From Treponema denticola (GTDB lineage: Bacteria > Spirochaetota > Spirochaetia > Treponematales > Treponemataceae): a stretch of DNA of 64,000 nucleotides. Within the stretch, counting starts at the first letter, position 1, and every line of letters starts with the position of its first letter. A program made the position numbers and the translations under genes. Location of the stretch: the NCBI RefSeq assembly GCF_024400535.1, contig NZ_CP038800.1, forward strand, positions 1,116,001 through 1,180,000. The letters run 5' to 3'. Positions 26,720 through 35,455 of the stretch are shown one piece after another. The notes beneath the pieces are model-generated. The model was not told the origin of the DNA, did no database searches, and saw only the letters and a program-made list of their open reading frames with translations.

Positions 26720-28456
26720 TTAATAAGAGATTTTTACACCGATGTTAAAGTAATGATTAAACTCTTTTCCGACGGCTTGTTCTCTCCATTTTTTTAACTG
26801 CGTATTGGCCGCATTAAGTACTTGTGCATCAGTGGCTAAATTTGCAGCAGGAATTTTTTCATTATAAATATGGTTATTCACTCCCGGATTTATATTTGCT
26901 TCAAATGTATAACCCAGTTTAAACTGCATTAAACCGCCTGATTTTAAAATCGGGAGGTTAATAACTCCTTCTAATCCAAGCTGATTAACATATTGAATTG
27001 TCTGCTGGGTTAGGAAGGGAGTGGAGTAAAGGAAAGCATGATCTTTCCATGTAGTTGCTCCGGTAGAATCCGATCCCGTTATCGTAGGATGATTAAATAC
27101 GGAACCGTCTGTTGCATAATTTTTTGTAAGATAGTCTTTTAAAATATTGATATCGGTAATACTTTCAGTCGTATTAGCATGGCGGATGAAAGCATTAGAA
27201 AGGTTTATATCCAAACCATGTATAGGCCTAAATTTTACTTTAAGCTGAATACGGTCAGAGTTTGGCGGTAAATTACTGCCGAGAGGTTCTCCGTGATGAG
27301 TATAATTCTGGTAATTAGGCATATCAGCGCTATGATGATCAACATGTGTATACATATACGGCATAACGAAAGTGTAACCTAAATCAACAAAAGAAAACCA
27401 ATGTGATTTCGGCATAGTGTATGAAATGCCGAATTGTCCAGACATGCGCCATAACGCACTCTCGAATTTAATGATTTGTGTCAGGCCAATATCATCAACA
27501 TATAGTGCAGAATCAAAACGCAAACCTTTTATTGGTTTAACAGTAAAACTTGCTCCTATCACCGTGTTGTCTGGAAATCCGTAAATGCTTTGTCCTAAAT
27601 AAAATACTGAAAACGGAATTAAATAGATAGGTTCAAATCTTCCTCCATATATCATTGTATCAATAAGTGAAAAAGTTAGCCATGGAACTGGTCTAATATC
27701 AAGTGAATGAGAGGCAAGAAATTTATTAGGAAAAATACCTGTATTTTTATCAGTAGTTGCTGCCAATAACAATAAAATCTGATTGTATGTCCATTTTTCT
27801 TTATTGACAGTAAAAATGAATTGACCTGAATGAAATGCATCTTTTGAAATGAAAATACTATTGTCGTGAAAAGGCCCATATGAAGATCTCGATAGACCTC
27901 CAGTAAGGTAATATTCAGGAGTTCCTATCGTTATGGAAGTGTTAAACATAGGTAGTATTCTAAATTTACCTATATGTGTACCGTTATCATCGGCAATATC
28001 TTTATCTGACTGTTTATACATAGGAAGTAATGTTTCATCATCTAATTTATTAAATAATGAGAAATCCATATAACCTGAAACAGTCAAAAAACTAGATATT
28101 TGGTAATTCAATTCAGCAATTGGTGATAGAAAAAATTGATTTTGTTTTTTGTTATTTTGTGTAACAAATTTATAATTCGTGCTACCTCCAAAATGAAAAG
28201 GTCTTCCCAAAAGACGGGATTGATGTTCAGTTGCTTTTTTTCTCTGGCCTTCGTCACCTTTTTCCATAACAATGTCTAGTATTCTTTTTATTTCTTGTAA
28301 GGGATATGGGCGAATAGAGGGGATATTGTTAATAAGACCGATATTCTCCCAAATATTTAAATCATCATAAAATGGATCAAATAGATCTACTGCAGCCTGA
28401 GAAAAAACCGATAATCCGAAAGGGATAAATAGTATAATAAAAATTTTATTTTTCAT
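26720..28456 (-). CDS. Outer-membrane beta-barrel protein (Wzi-like)
   Basis: A 578-aa protein with a signal peptide (MKNKIFIILFIPFGLSVFSQAAVD) and many alternating aromatic/hydrophobic strands. It ends in Phe/Tyr-containing strands (NHYFNIGVKISY), as expected for a barrel finishing in an aromatic residue. Segments like GRFEPIYLIPFSVFYLGQ and YGPFHDNSIFISKDAF resemble the capsule-assembly Wzi family, but this is pattern recognition without alignment. GGAA is the only ribosome-site-like run before the ATG. It follows the next barrel gene by 36 nt and is probably cotranscribed with it. It may bind or export a surface glycan or glycolipid. Confidence 0.75.
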   Translation of the reverse strand: MKNKIFIILFIPFGLSVFSQAAVDLFDPFYDDLNIWENIGLINNIPSIRPYPLQEIKRILDIVMEKGDEGQRKKATEHQSRLLGRPFHFGGSTNYKFVTQNNKKQNQFFLSPIAELNYQISSFLTVSGYMDFSLFNKLDDETLLPMYKQSDKDIADDNGTHIGKFRILPMFNTSITIGTPEYYLTGGLSRSSYGPFHDNSIFISKDAFHSGQFIFTVNKEKWTYNQILLLLAATTDKNTGIFPNKFLASHSLDIRPVPWLTFSLIDTMIYGGRFEPIYLIPFSVFYLGQSIYGFPDNTVIGASFTVKPIKGLRFDSALYVDDIGLTQIIKFESALWRMSGQFGISYTMPKSHWFSFVDLGYTFVMPYMYTHVDHHSADMPNYQNYTHHGEPLGSNLPPNSDRIQLKVKFRPIHGLDINLSNAFIRHANTTESITDINILKDYLTKNYATDGSVFNHPTITGSDSTGATTWKDHAFLYSTPFLTQQTIQYVNQLGLEGVINLPILKSGGLMQFKLGYTFEANINPGVNNHIYNEKIPAANLATDAQVLNAANTQLKKWREQAVGKEFNHYFNIGVKISY

Positions 28457-28492
28457 AATTTATTTCCTTAGTTCTTAAAATAGATTGTCTAA

Positions 28493-30103
28493 TTAGCGTA
28501 TAGAATATATTATAGCACATAAAAAGTCAACCGAATGCCCTTTTATTTTTCCGTGTGCTATGGTCCATGATAGCCCTCCATTTATATGAAGATTTTGTAA
28601 AACACTGTATTCGCCTGTCAATTGTAAGGTGTGAAAATATGTAGGATTCCCTGATGGAGTTTTATACTTAGCAGGAGCAGTATTAGTTTCAGAAGGATAG
28701 TAGATTTCTTTTGCCTTAAAAAATTTTTCTTCATTTTCTCCTTTGGATACAAATCTATATGTAAGCTCTGCCTTGTATTTGTGAGGAAAAATTAAAGAGG
28801 TTTTTAAAAATGCCGTAATACTGTCAGGTCCATAAGGGTTTGCAAGCCAATATTCCATTAAAGAAGTATCATAAGTTTTAGAAGCATATACAATTTCCTT
28901 ACGGTAGGTGTAAAAACTTATTTCTTTTGTCCAGCCTATATATAGCCATGGATTTGCATACATAAGTTCTCCTGCAAGGACAAGATAACCTATAGGCAGG
29001 GAAAATGCATATTCTGCTCCGGCTATACCTCCCATACTGTTAGGAATATAATCATATCCTCTCTTTAGTTCATAGGGCGTTTGGAATTGATTCATACCGA
29101 ATTGTCCGTAAAGCCTTAAACCCTTAATAGGCACAATATTTATATCTATTCCTAATTGGCAGCCCATAGAATTTTCATCAGCATGATTTATATAAGGCTC
29201 TTTCCATGCCGCGTAACTATGGAAAATCATCAGAGGATTTAAAAACTTGGGATCAAAGAGAGAAGCAAGAAGTATTCCTTCATGTAAGGTTATTGAAAAT
29301 TGCTTTACAGGTTTAAAACTTAGAGCATGTGTTATAAAAAAACGCATAGGTTTTAATTCTGCAATGGTAGTATCAATCTTTACATGTTTTGAAAAAAGAG
29401 AGGCTGTTATATAGTCATGTCTGTCCGGTATATCTGAAATAAGCATACTTCCACTTAAGGTTTTTCCTACATTCAGCTGACCTCTTCCTATGTGCACATT
29501 AAAAAAACTGTTTCCCACAGAAAAACCTACTTTTTTTGGGAAGTGGTACTCTAAGGCTGGTTCGCATAACGGCAGATTGGTATAAGGATGGGATAAGCGG
29601 AATCCGCTGAAATTTTTCCCGATTATTAGGTCAGTGTAAGAATAAACGTATTTAGAAAACTCAAATTCTAGAGGAACAGTGATGGGCGCAGGCATTTTGT
29701 TATATTTTATAAATGTGTCTACCTCCGGTGCTTTATCAGGATTATAAAAGTACTGCCCCTGCAGAGCTAAGATTAGGTTTGCGTTAAATCTAAAGTTGTT
29801 ATGGGAAAAAAGCATATTATTTTTTAAAAGGAGGGTATCTAGTTTCCCGTATAATGTTTCGCCGTTTTTAGATAAATGAACCGGTTCTATTTCTTTATGG
29901 AATATTGCAATCTCTGCAAGAGATAACGGCTTCTTATATGAAAGCAGTACTGAACCGTTTTCAAGCGACATAAGGTATAGATCATCATAATAAGGTGAAT
30001 CATGATCATAAACTATTTTTGCATACGAATCTATATCCTGTGCTTGAAGATTAAAAAGATTCAAACATATTAAAAAGTAAAAAAGAAATCTAAAACGTAT
30101 CAT
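28493..30103 (-). CDS. Outer-membrane beta-barrel protein (intact paralogue of the broken gene at 32696)
   Basis: A 536-aa protein starting at ATG 30103, chosen because MIRFRFLFYFLICLNLFNLQAQD is a signal peptide; an in-frame ATG at 30148 would add 15 charged residues ahead of it. The mature protein has a short N-terminal domain (SYAKIVYDHDSPYYDDLYLMSLENG ... LSYKKPLSLAEIAIF) and then barrel strands ending IYSIR. It is similar along its length to the broken gene at 32696-34381, for example FPKKVGFSVGNSFFNVHIGRGQLNVG against FPQKTGISMGNSFFNINIGRGSLNLG. It lies just downstream of glycosyltransferase copy 1. Confidence 0.8.
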   Translation of the reverse strand: MIRFRFLFYFLICLNLFNLQAQDIDSYAKIVYDHDSPYYDDLYLMSLENGSVLLSYKKPLSLAEIAIFHKEIEPVHLSKNGETLYGKLDTLLLKNNMLFSHNNFRFNANLILALQGQYFYNPDKAPEVDTFIKYNKMPAPITVPLEFEFSKYVYSYTDLIIGKNFSGFRLSHPYTNLPLCEPALEYHFPKKVGFSVGNSFFNVHIGRGQLNVGKTLSGSMLISDIPDRHDYITASLFSKHVKIDTTIAELKPMRFFITHALSFKPVKQFSITLHEGILLASLFDPKFLNPLMIFHSYAAWKEPYINHADENSMGCQLGIDINIVPIKGLRLYGQFGMNQFQTPYELKRGYDYIPNSMGGIAGAEYAFSLPIGYLVLAGELMYANPWLYIGWTKEISFYTYRKEIVYASKTYDTSLMEYWLANPYGPDSITAFLKTSLIFPHKYKAELTYRFVSKGENEEKFFKAKEIYYPSETNTAPAKYKTPSGNPTYFHTLQLTGEYSVLQNLHINGGLSWTIAHGKIKGHSVDFLCAIIYSIR

Positions 30104-30134
30104 TGTTCCAAGTATATATTTTAACTCTTTTTTG

Positions 30135-31277
30135 TCAATAGATGCCAAAATTATATATAAAGCTTGTTATGTCTTTTAGACCGTTTTTTATATTCATCTT
30201 TTTTATTCGGCTTTGTATTTCTTCAAGGTATTTATCGTCAGAAAATATTTCCTCTATTTTTTCTACAATGGCATTAGGTTTTGGTATATACCATCCAAGC
30301 TTATTCTGCGTAATATACAGCATATTTCCAAGTTCTTGACCTCTTATATATGTAGAAACTATAACAGGTTTCCCTACAGCCAGAGATTCCATTAGCATCG
30401 CAGGCCCTCCTTTTGTAACGATGCAATCTGATATATTTATCAAATCCGGCATAAATGCAACAAAACCGAATATTTTAATATTTTTAAATTTTGAAAATTG
30501 AACCAAATATTCGAGGCTGTATTTAAGAGCTTTATTTTTTCCGCATACAACAATTAAAAAGCTGTCGGACTTTTTTTTGATAAAAGCTTTAACTATTTTT
30601 ATTGCATTTTTTAATCCTTCTCCGCCTCCGGCTATTAATACTATTTTTTTATTTTTCGGAATTCCCAATTTTTCTTTTATTGAAATTATTTGTTCTTGCG
30701 GGTAGGGAACATCAAATTTTTCTGAAATAAGTAATGGAAATTGATGTAGTCTACTTGCAGGAATATTGTGTTTGTTTAAGCCTTCTTGGAATGCTTTTTT
30801 TGGAAAAACAATGAATTCGGTGTTTTTTTCCAAAAACCATACAGGATGAACCGTAAAAGGATCCATTACTATACTGATGAGCGGAATATTGGGATTTATC
30901 CTGTTTATCGCTTCTCTGCAAATAGGAATAAGGGTATGATGTAAACATACAAGTTTTGTAATTTGGTTTGATCTTAAAAATTCTACTAAATTTGGAACGG
31001 CATATGGAACTATTATTTTTTTTAAAAATGTCAGCACCGGTTTTAAAGAACATAATTGATAAAATGAAACATAGCCAAGTTCAAAATAATTTGTAGAAGA
31101 TAAATATCCTTTTTCACAAAAGAATTTTAAAAACCATGCGCCCTTATCAAAGCCGTCCTTGAGGTAGCATTCAACTTCATCGGGGTGTAAATCCGTTAAT
31201 TTGCTTGACAGAGCCTTTGCACCGGCTATGTGTCCTGCTCCTGTTTTTAAATATATAAATCCGATTTTCTGTTTCAT
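30135..31277 (-). CDS. MGDG-synthase-type glycosyltransferase, copy 1
   Basis: A 380-aa GT-B glycosyltransferase of the monogalactosyl/glucosyl-diacylglycerol synthase (GT28) type, expected to move a sugar from a UDP-donor to a lipid acceptor at the membrane. The N-terminal acceptor domain opens MKQKIGFIYLKTGAGHIAGAKAL and has SIVMDPFTVHPVWFLEKN. The C-terminal donor domain has KIVLIAGGGEGLKNAIKI and the donor loop TKGGPAMLMESLAVGKPVIVS. It has a predicted promoter whose -10 lies 7 nt from the ATG, so the mRNA is probably leaderless. It is a tandem copy of the gene at 31467. Confidence 0.88.
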   Translation of the reverse strand: MKQKIGFIYLKTGAGHIAGAKALSSKLTDLHPDEVECYLKDGFDKGAWFLKFFCEKGYLSSTNYFELGYVSFYQLCSLKPVLTFLKKIIVPYAVPNLVEFLRSNQITKLVCLHHTLIPICREAINRINPNIPLISIVMDPFTVHPVWFLEKNTEFIVFPKKAFQEGLNKHNIPASRLHQFPLLISEKFDVPYPQEQIISIKEKLGIPKNKKIVLIAGGGEGLKNAIKIVKAFIKKKSDSFLIVVCGKNKALKYSLEYLVQFSKFKNIKIFGFVAFMPDLINISDCIVTKGGPAMLMESLAVGKPVIVSTYIRGQELGNMLYITQNKLGWYIPKPNAIVEKIEEIFSDDKYLEEIQSRIKKMNIKNGLKDITSFIYNFGIY

Positions 31278-31284
31278 AGTTAGT

Positions 31285-31350
31285 AGTATAAGCTAAAATC
31301 AATAAAAGTACAAGTCATTAACAATGACCGTCATTAATGACGGTCATTGT
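31285..31350 (-). promoter_or_regulatory. Glycosyltransferase 1 promoter with 30-bp perfect palindrome
   Basis: On the minus strand: -35 TTGTAC (31313-31308), 17-nt spacer, -10 TATACT (31290-31285), then 7 nt to the ATG. Upstream of the -35, bases 31321-31350 form a perfect 30-bp palindrome made of two copies of AATGACSGTCATT. Such symmetry just before a promoter suggests a regulator site. Confidence 0.6.
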
Positions 31351-31383
31351 AAGTAAAGCTGCAAATATTATAAAATTCAAAAA

Positions 31384-31439
31384 TCAGCGTATGCTATATT
31401 CTAAAGATAACGAAAAGTCAATTGCATTTCCGTTAATTT
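31384..31439 (-). pseudogene. Remnant of a barrel-gene 3' end
   Basis: These bases match 32696-32751, the last 18 or so codons of the downstream barrel gene (NAIDFSLSLEYSIR and stop), with about one mismatch. There is no coding context upstream. It is a leftover of the duplication that made the second glycosyltransferase and shows where the duplicated unit began. Confidence 0.85.
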
Positions 31440-31466
31440 CGCCAAGCTTTTATATTTTATACCGTA

Positions 31467-32600
31467 TTAAAGATTCCATATAAAATCTGCTATATCATTT
31501 AGACCGTTTCTTATATTCATTTTTTTTATATGTCCGCGTATTTCTTCAAGGTATTTATCGTCAGAAAATATTTCCTCTATTTTTTCTACAATGGCATTAG
31601 GTTTTGGTATATACCATCCAAGCTTATTTTGTTTAATATACAACATATTTCCAAGTTCTTGACCTCTTATATATGTAGAAATTATAACAGGCTTTCTCAG
31701 GGAAAGAGCTTCCATAGGGGTGGAGGCTCCACATTTTGTTATAACACAGTCTGCAATATTCATTAGATCAGGGATAAATGAAACAAAACCGAATATTTTA
31801 ATATTTTTAAAATTTGAAAATTGAATTAAATATTCAAGGCTGTGTCTAAGAGCCCGATTTTTTCCGCATACAACAATTAAAAAGCTGCCGGATTTTTTTT
31901 TGATAAAAGCTTTAACTATTGACAGTGCATTTTTTAATCCTTCTCCGCCTCCGACTATTAATACTATTTTTTTATCTTTCGGAATCTCCAGTTTTTCTTT
32001 TATTGAAATTATTTGTTCTTGCGGGTATGGGGTATCAAACTTTTCCGAAAGAAGCAAAGGAAATTGATGCAGTCGACTTGCAGGAACATTGTGTTTGCTT
32101 AAGCCTTCTTGGAGTGCTTTTTTTGGAAAAACAATGAATTCGGTGTTTTTTTCCAAAAACCATATAGGATGAACCGTAAAAGGATCTGTTACTATACTGA
32201 TGAGAAGAATATTTGGATTTACCCTGTTTATCGCTTCTCTGCAAATAGGAATAAGGGTATGATGTAAACATACAAGTTTTGTAATTTGGTTTGATCTTAA
32301 AAATTCTACTAGATTTGGGACGGCATATGGAGCTATTATTTTTTTTAAAAACGCCAGCATTGGTTTTAAAGTATATAATTGATAAAATGCAACAAATCCT
32401 AACTCAAAATAATTTGTAGAAACTGAAAGTCCTTTTTCAAAAAAGAATTTTAAAAACCATGCGCCCTTATCAAAGCCGTCCTTGAGGCAGCATTCAACTT
32501 CATCGGGGTATAAATCCGTTAATTTGCTTGATAAAGCTTTTGCACCGGCTATGTGTCCTGCTCCTGTTTTTAAATATATAAATCCGATTTTCTGTTTCAT
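31467..32600 (-). CDS. MGDG-synthase-type glycosyltransferase, copy 2 with altered donor loop
   Basis: A 377-aa close paralogue of the gene at 30135. ATG 32600 is used because it matches the MKQKIGFIYLKTGAGH start of copy 1; an in-frame ATG nine codons upstream lies in the promoter. The acceptor-domain motifs are kept (VTDPFTVHPIWFLEKN, KIVLIVGGGEGLKNAL). The donor-binding loop differs: TKCGASTPMEALSLRKPVIIS instead of TKGGPAMLMESLAVGKPVIVS, losing two glycines and the proline that most family members keep. It may have changed donor preference or lost activity. Confidence 0.85.
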   Translation of the reverse strand: MKQKIGFIYLKTGAGHIAGAKALSSKLTDLYPDEVECCLKDGFDKGAWFLKFFFEKGLSVSTNYFELGFVAFYQLYTLKPMLAFLKKIIAPYAVPNLVEFLRSNQITKLVCLHHTLIPICREAINRVNPNILLISIVTDPFTVHPIWFLEKNTEFIVFPKKALQEGLSKHNVPASRLHQFPLLLSEKFDTPYPQEQIISIKEKLEIPKDKKIVLIVGGGEGLKNALSIVKAFIKKKSGSFLIVVCGKNRALRHSLEYLIQFSNFKNIKIFGFVSFIPDLMNIADCVITKCGASTPMEALSLRKPVIISTYIRGQELGNMLYIKQNKLGWYIPKPNAIVEKIEEIFSDDKYLEEIRGHIKKMNIRNGLNDIADFIWNL

Positions 32601-32751
32601 AGTTATAGTATAATAAGCTAAAATCAATAAAAGTACAAGTCATTAACAATGACGGTCATTGTAAGTAAAACTGCAAATATTATAAAATTCAAAAATCAGC
32701 GTATGCTATATTCTAAAGATAATGAAAAGTCAATTGCATTTCCGTTAATTT
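31475..32751. repeat. Tandem duplication, unit 2 (glycosyltransferase 2, its promoter and barrel 3' end)
   Basis: Counterpart of 30155-31439. Here the barrel-gene end is still joined to its gene, so this is likely the parental arrangement. Confidence 0.85.
32610..32662 (-). promoter_or_regulatory. Glycosyltransferase 2 promoter with single palindrome
   Basis: -35 TTGTAC (32638-32633), 17-nt spacer, -10 TATTAT (32615-32610), 9 nt before the ATG. A second reading, TATACT at 32612-32607, would need a 20-nt spacer. Upstream, 32646-32662 is a 17-nt palindrome with one AATGACGGTCATT unit, against two in the other copy. Confidence 0.55.
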
Positions 32752-34381
32752 TTCCCGATGCATTTGTCCAAGCAAAGCTTCCCCGTGAAAGTAAATTATG
32801 CAATATTTGGTATGATCCTGAGATTTTGATACTATTAAAAAAGATAGGATTACCGCTTGGGCTTCGCCAAAGGAGCCATTCCTGGTGGTTATTTCCTTTA
32901 GTTTCGGGATAATAGATATCTGCTGCCGTTTCTTTATTTTTATCAAAAAAGTTATCTTCATTTTCGCCTTTGCATACAAGTCTATAGGTAAGGGATGCCG
33001 AGTATTTTTTTGGATTTACGAGAGAAATCTGGGCTATGGCCGTAATTGTATCAGGACCATAGGGATTTGAAATCCATGTATATATTTGGGAATTATCATA
33101 GTTCAGAATTGAAGAATTCATTTCTTTTCGTTCATGGTAATAGCTTATTTTTTTATTTGAAAGAATATTATACCATGGGTTTGCATAAATGCCTTCAACT
33201 GAAGATATGATGTATCCTATTTTTGTAGGGTAAAGGTATTCGACACCGAAAAGGCCTCCCAAAGAGTTCGGAGTATAATTTTTTCCGTTTAAGCCCTTGA
33301 GCTCTGATGGAGTTTGAAACTGATTCATTCCGAATTGCCCATATAACCTTAATCCTTTTATAGGAACTGCATCTATCATAATCCCGAATTGACTTCCTAC
33401 TGTTCCGTTTTCAGATGCCGGTTTGGTTCCCGGCAGGTAATCTTCTTTCCATGCAGCATGGCTGTGAAAAATCATAACAGGGTTTAAAAAGCACGGATCA
33501 AAAAAAGAATTTACTAAGACTCCTTCATGAAATGTTACAGAAATTTGTTTTATAGGTCTAAATGTTATTCCATGCGTAAATAAAAAACGGGTAGGATTTA
33601 ACTCTACGATAGTTAAATCAAGCCTTAAGTTATTCGTAAATACGGTTCCCGAAAAATAATCAAAACGGTCAGCCGTATCGGCTATAAGCATACTGCCTCC
33701 CAATGTTCTTCCTAAATTTAACGATCCCCTGCCGATATTGATGTTAAAAAAAGAGTTTCCCATCGATATGCCGGTCTTTTGAGGAAAATGAAAATCCATG
33801 TCATTCTCTTTTAACGGAATATTTAAAAAAGTATTTGAAAATTTACTTGCTGCAAAGTTCTTATTAAGACTTAGATGACAATAAGTCTAAAAGTAATTTG
33901 AAATTAAAAATTCTATTGGAACGGCTATCGGTATCGGCATTTCATTGTAAGCTAAAAATTTATCTATTCGGGGTGTATACTCGTTTACTTTGTATGTAAA
34001 GCGCCCTTGAAGTCCAAATAGAGCGTTTATATTAAATTTAAGTATTTCTTGCCTAAGAAGATAACTAGGATGGACTAAGGTCTTTTTTGTATTTTCAAAA
34101 ACCCTCAATCCTAGAGTACTTAAATTAGAACTATCAATAAGACTTAATGTTTTATAAAGCTCTGCTGCCGATTGCGGTTTTTTATAGGAAAGAGGGGAAA
34201 ATCCGTTTTCGATAGCTAAAAAATATATCGAATCATAAATATCCGTAGTTCTTTCATAAAAAATTTTTGCATAAGGTATATCATATTCCGATTCGGTTTC
34301 AGATGCGAAGACATTTTGGCCTATTTCGATTATCAAACATATAACAAGAAAAAAAATTACTCTATATTTTTTAGATTTCAT
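32696..34381 (-). pseudogene. Outer-membrane beta-barrel gene interrupted by one in-frame TAG
   Basis: The N-terminal part (34381 down to the TAG at 33889-33887) and the C-terminal part (from the ATG at 33799) are in the same frame, 90 nt apart, so a single TAG breaks a 562-codon gene. It has a signal peptide (YRVIFFLVICLIIEIGQNVFAS). Around the stop the frame reads VPIEFLISNYF-stop-TYCHLSLNKNFAASKF, which lines up residue by residue with VPLEFEFSKYVYSYTDLIIGKNFSGF of the intact paralogue at 28493. The stop replaces a Tyr codon, so TAT/TAC to TAG is the simplest change. A GAGGT ribosome site and a promoter are still in place, arguing for a recent lesion. Confidence 0.85.
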
Positions 34382-34402
34382 AAGTACCTCAATATTTCAG
34401 GT

Positions 34403-34431
34403 ATTTTATCACAATAAAAGCCAAAATTCAA
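34403..34431 (-). promoter_or_regulatory. Promoter of the broken barrel gene
   Basis: On the minus strand, TTGAAT (34431-34426), a 17-nt spacer, then TAAAAT (34408-34403). The gene's ATG is at 34381 with GAGGT between. Confidence 0.5.
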
Positions 34432-34440
34432 TTATCCCTG

Positions 34441-34469
34441 TTGACAACTCCGGTATAAAGGGATAACCT
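34441..34469 (+). promoter_or_regulatory. Possible tpiA promoter
   Basis: TTGACA (34441-34446), a 17-nt spacer, then TAACCT (34464-34469), a weak -10. A start near 34476 would put the hairpin element at the very 5' end of the tpiA leader. Confidence 0.35.
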
Positions 34470-34483
34470 GTTTTTAAAGATAT

Positions 34484-34548
34484 GATAAACAGTTCGGCAG
34501 GAATTCAGCCTCTCTGTTTATCTTCGAGTTTTGTGCAAAGCACAAAAC
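34484..34548 (+). repeat. Dispersed hairpin element, copy B (tpiA leader)
   Basis: First hairpin 34484-34522, arms GATAAACAG and CTGTTTATC, perfectly paired. Second hairpin 34528-34548, GTTTTGTGC and GCACAAAAC around AAA. The spacer TTCGA between them is identical in copy C. The tpiA ribosome site follows 12 nt later. Confidence 0.88.
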
Positions 34549-34569
34549 ATAGTTTTTATAGGAGGAAAA

Positions 34570-35319
34570 GTGAAAAAGTTTTACATTGCGGCAAATTGGA
34601 AGATGAATATGAATAGGGCTGAGGCTAAAGCTCTTGCAGAAGAAATGAAGGCCGGTCTAAAGGACGGAAAAAATAAGTACATGATAGCTCCTTCATTTAC
34701 CCTTTTACAGGATGTTGCATCCGTGCTTAAAGGTTCCAATATTTTACTGGGTGCTCAAAATATGGGCTTGGAAGAAAAAGGTGCTCATACAGGGGAGGTC
34801 TCTGTTCTTCAACTTTTAGATGTAGGCGTTCAAACTGTCATCTTGGGACATTCCGAAAGAAGGCATATATACAAGGAAACCGATGATCTTATCAATAAAA
34901 AGGTAAAGCTTGCTTTAAAACACGGGTTGGAGGTTATTCTCTGTGTAGGAGAGCTTTTGGAAGAACGCGAGGCCGGTCATGCCGAAGCCGTATGCGAAAG
35001 ACAGATTAAAAAGGGCCTTGCAGAGGTTCCTGCAAAAGATTTGGATAAGGTAACGATTGCTTATGAGCCGGTTTGGGCAATAGGTACAGGAAAAAATGCA
35101 AGTCCTGAAGATGCGGATGCGATCCATGCTTCAATAAGGAAGACATTAGCAGGAATTTACGGTGAAAAGGCTGCTAAAGATATGATAATCCAGTATGGAG
35201 GCTCCATGAAGCCTGAAAATGCTGCCGGCCTTTTAAAAAAGCCCAATATTGACGGAGGCTTGATAGGAGGCGCCGGCCTTAAAACGGAGACTTTTTTACC
35301 GATAGCCTTATTTTCATAA
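34570..35319 (+). CDS. tpiA: Triosephosphate isomerase
   Basis: A 249-aa glycolytic TIM-barrel enzyme that interconverts dihydroxyacetone phosphate and glyceraldehyde 3-phosphate. The start is GTG 34570, directly after AGGAGG; an ATG at 34531 lies inside the second hairpin and would add a non-family tail. Catalytic segments: AANWKMN (Lys), VILGHSERR (His), TIAYEPVWAIGTGK (Glu), IIQYGGSMKPEN (phosphate loop). The leader carries the tandem-hairpin element. Confidence 0.98.
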   Translation: MKKFYIAANWKMNMNRAEAKALAEEMKAGLKDGKNKYMIAPSFTLLQDVASVLKGSNILLGAQNMGLEEKGAHTGEVSVLQLLDVGVQTVILGHSERRHIYKETDDLINKKVKLALKHGLEVILCVGELLEEREAGHAEAVCERQIKKGLAEVPAKDLDKVTIAYEPVWAIGTGKNASPEDADAIHASIRKTLAGIYGEKAAKDMIIQYGGSMKPENAAGLLKKPNIDGGLIGGAGLKTETFLPIALFS

Positions 35320-35455
35320 TGTAGAATTAAAATGATTGTATAACAGTTTGATTTCTACTTGAAAAAATGAGCATAAAATGCTAGTATCTTAAGAACTGTG
35401 ATAGTTGTTTAGCTTTACAGTATAATAAAATAACTTAAATTGGAGGGTTATTAAA

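Larger units (their letters stand above)
30155..31439. repeat. Tandem duplication, unit 1 (glycosyltransferase 1, its promoter and a barrel-gene remnant)
   Basis: Nearly the same sequence as roughly 31475-32751. It includes most of glycosyltransferase 1, the promoter and palindrome, and the last codons of the neighbouring barrel gene. Boundaries are by eye. Within the coding part most lines agree at well over nine bases in ten, except one patch at about 30368-30450. Confidence 0.85.

Noticed and set aside
33887-33889. Recoding of TAG (pyrrolysine) or of the TAA stops
   Set aside because: No pyrrolysine or selenocysteine signals are visible; selenocysteine uses TGA, and the interrupted genes are not of families known to use recoding.
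35320-35455. tpiA terminator or small RNA
   Set aside because: A GCAT-AAA-ATGC mini-hairpin at about 35371-35381 has no T-run; nothing else stands out in this gap apart from a TATAAT box.
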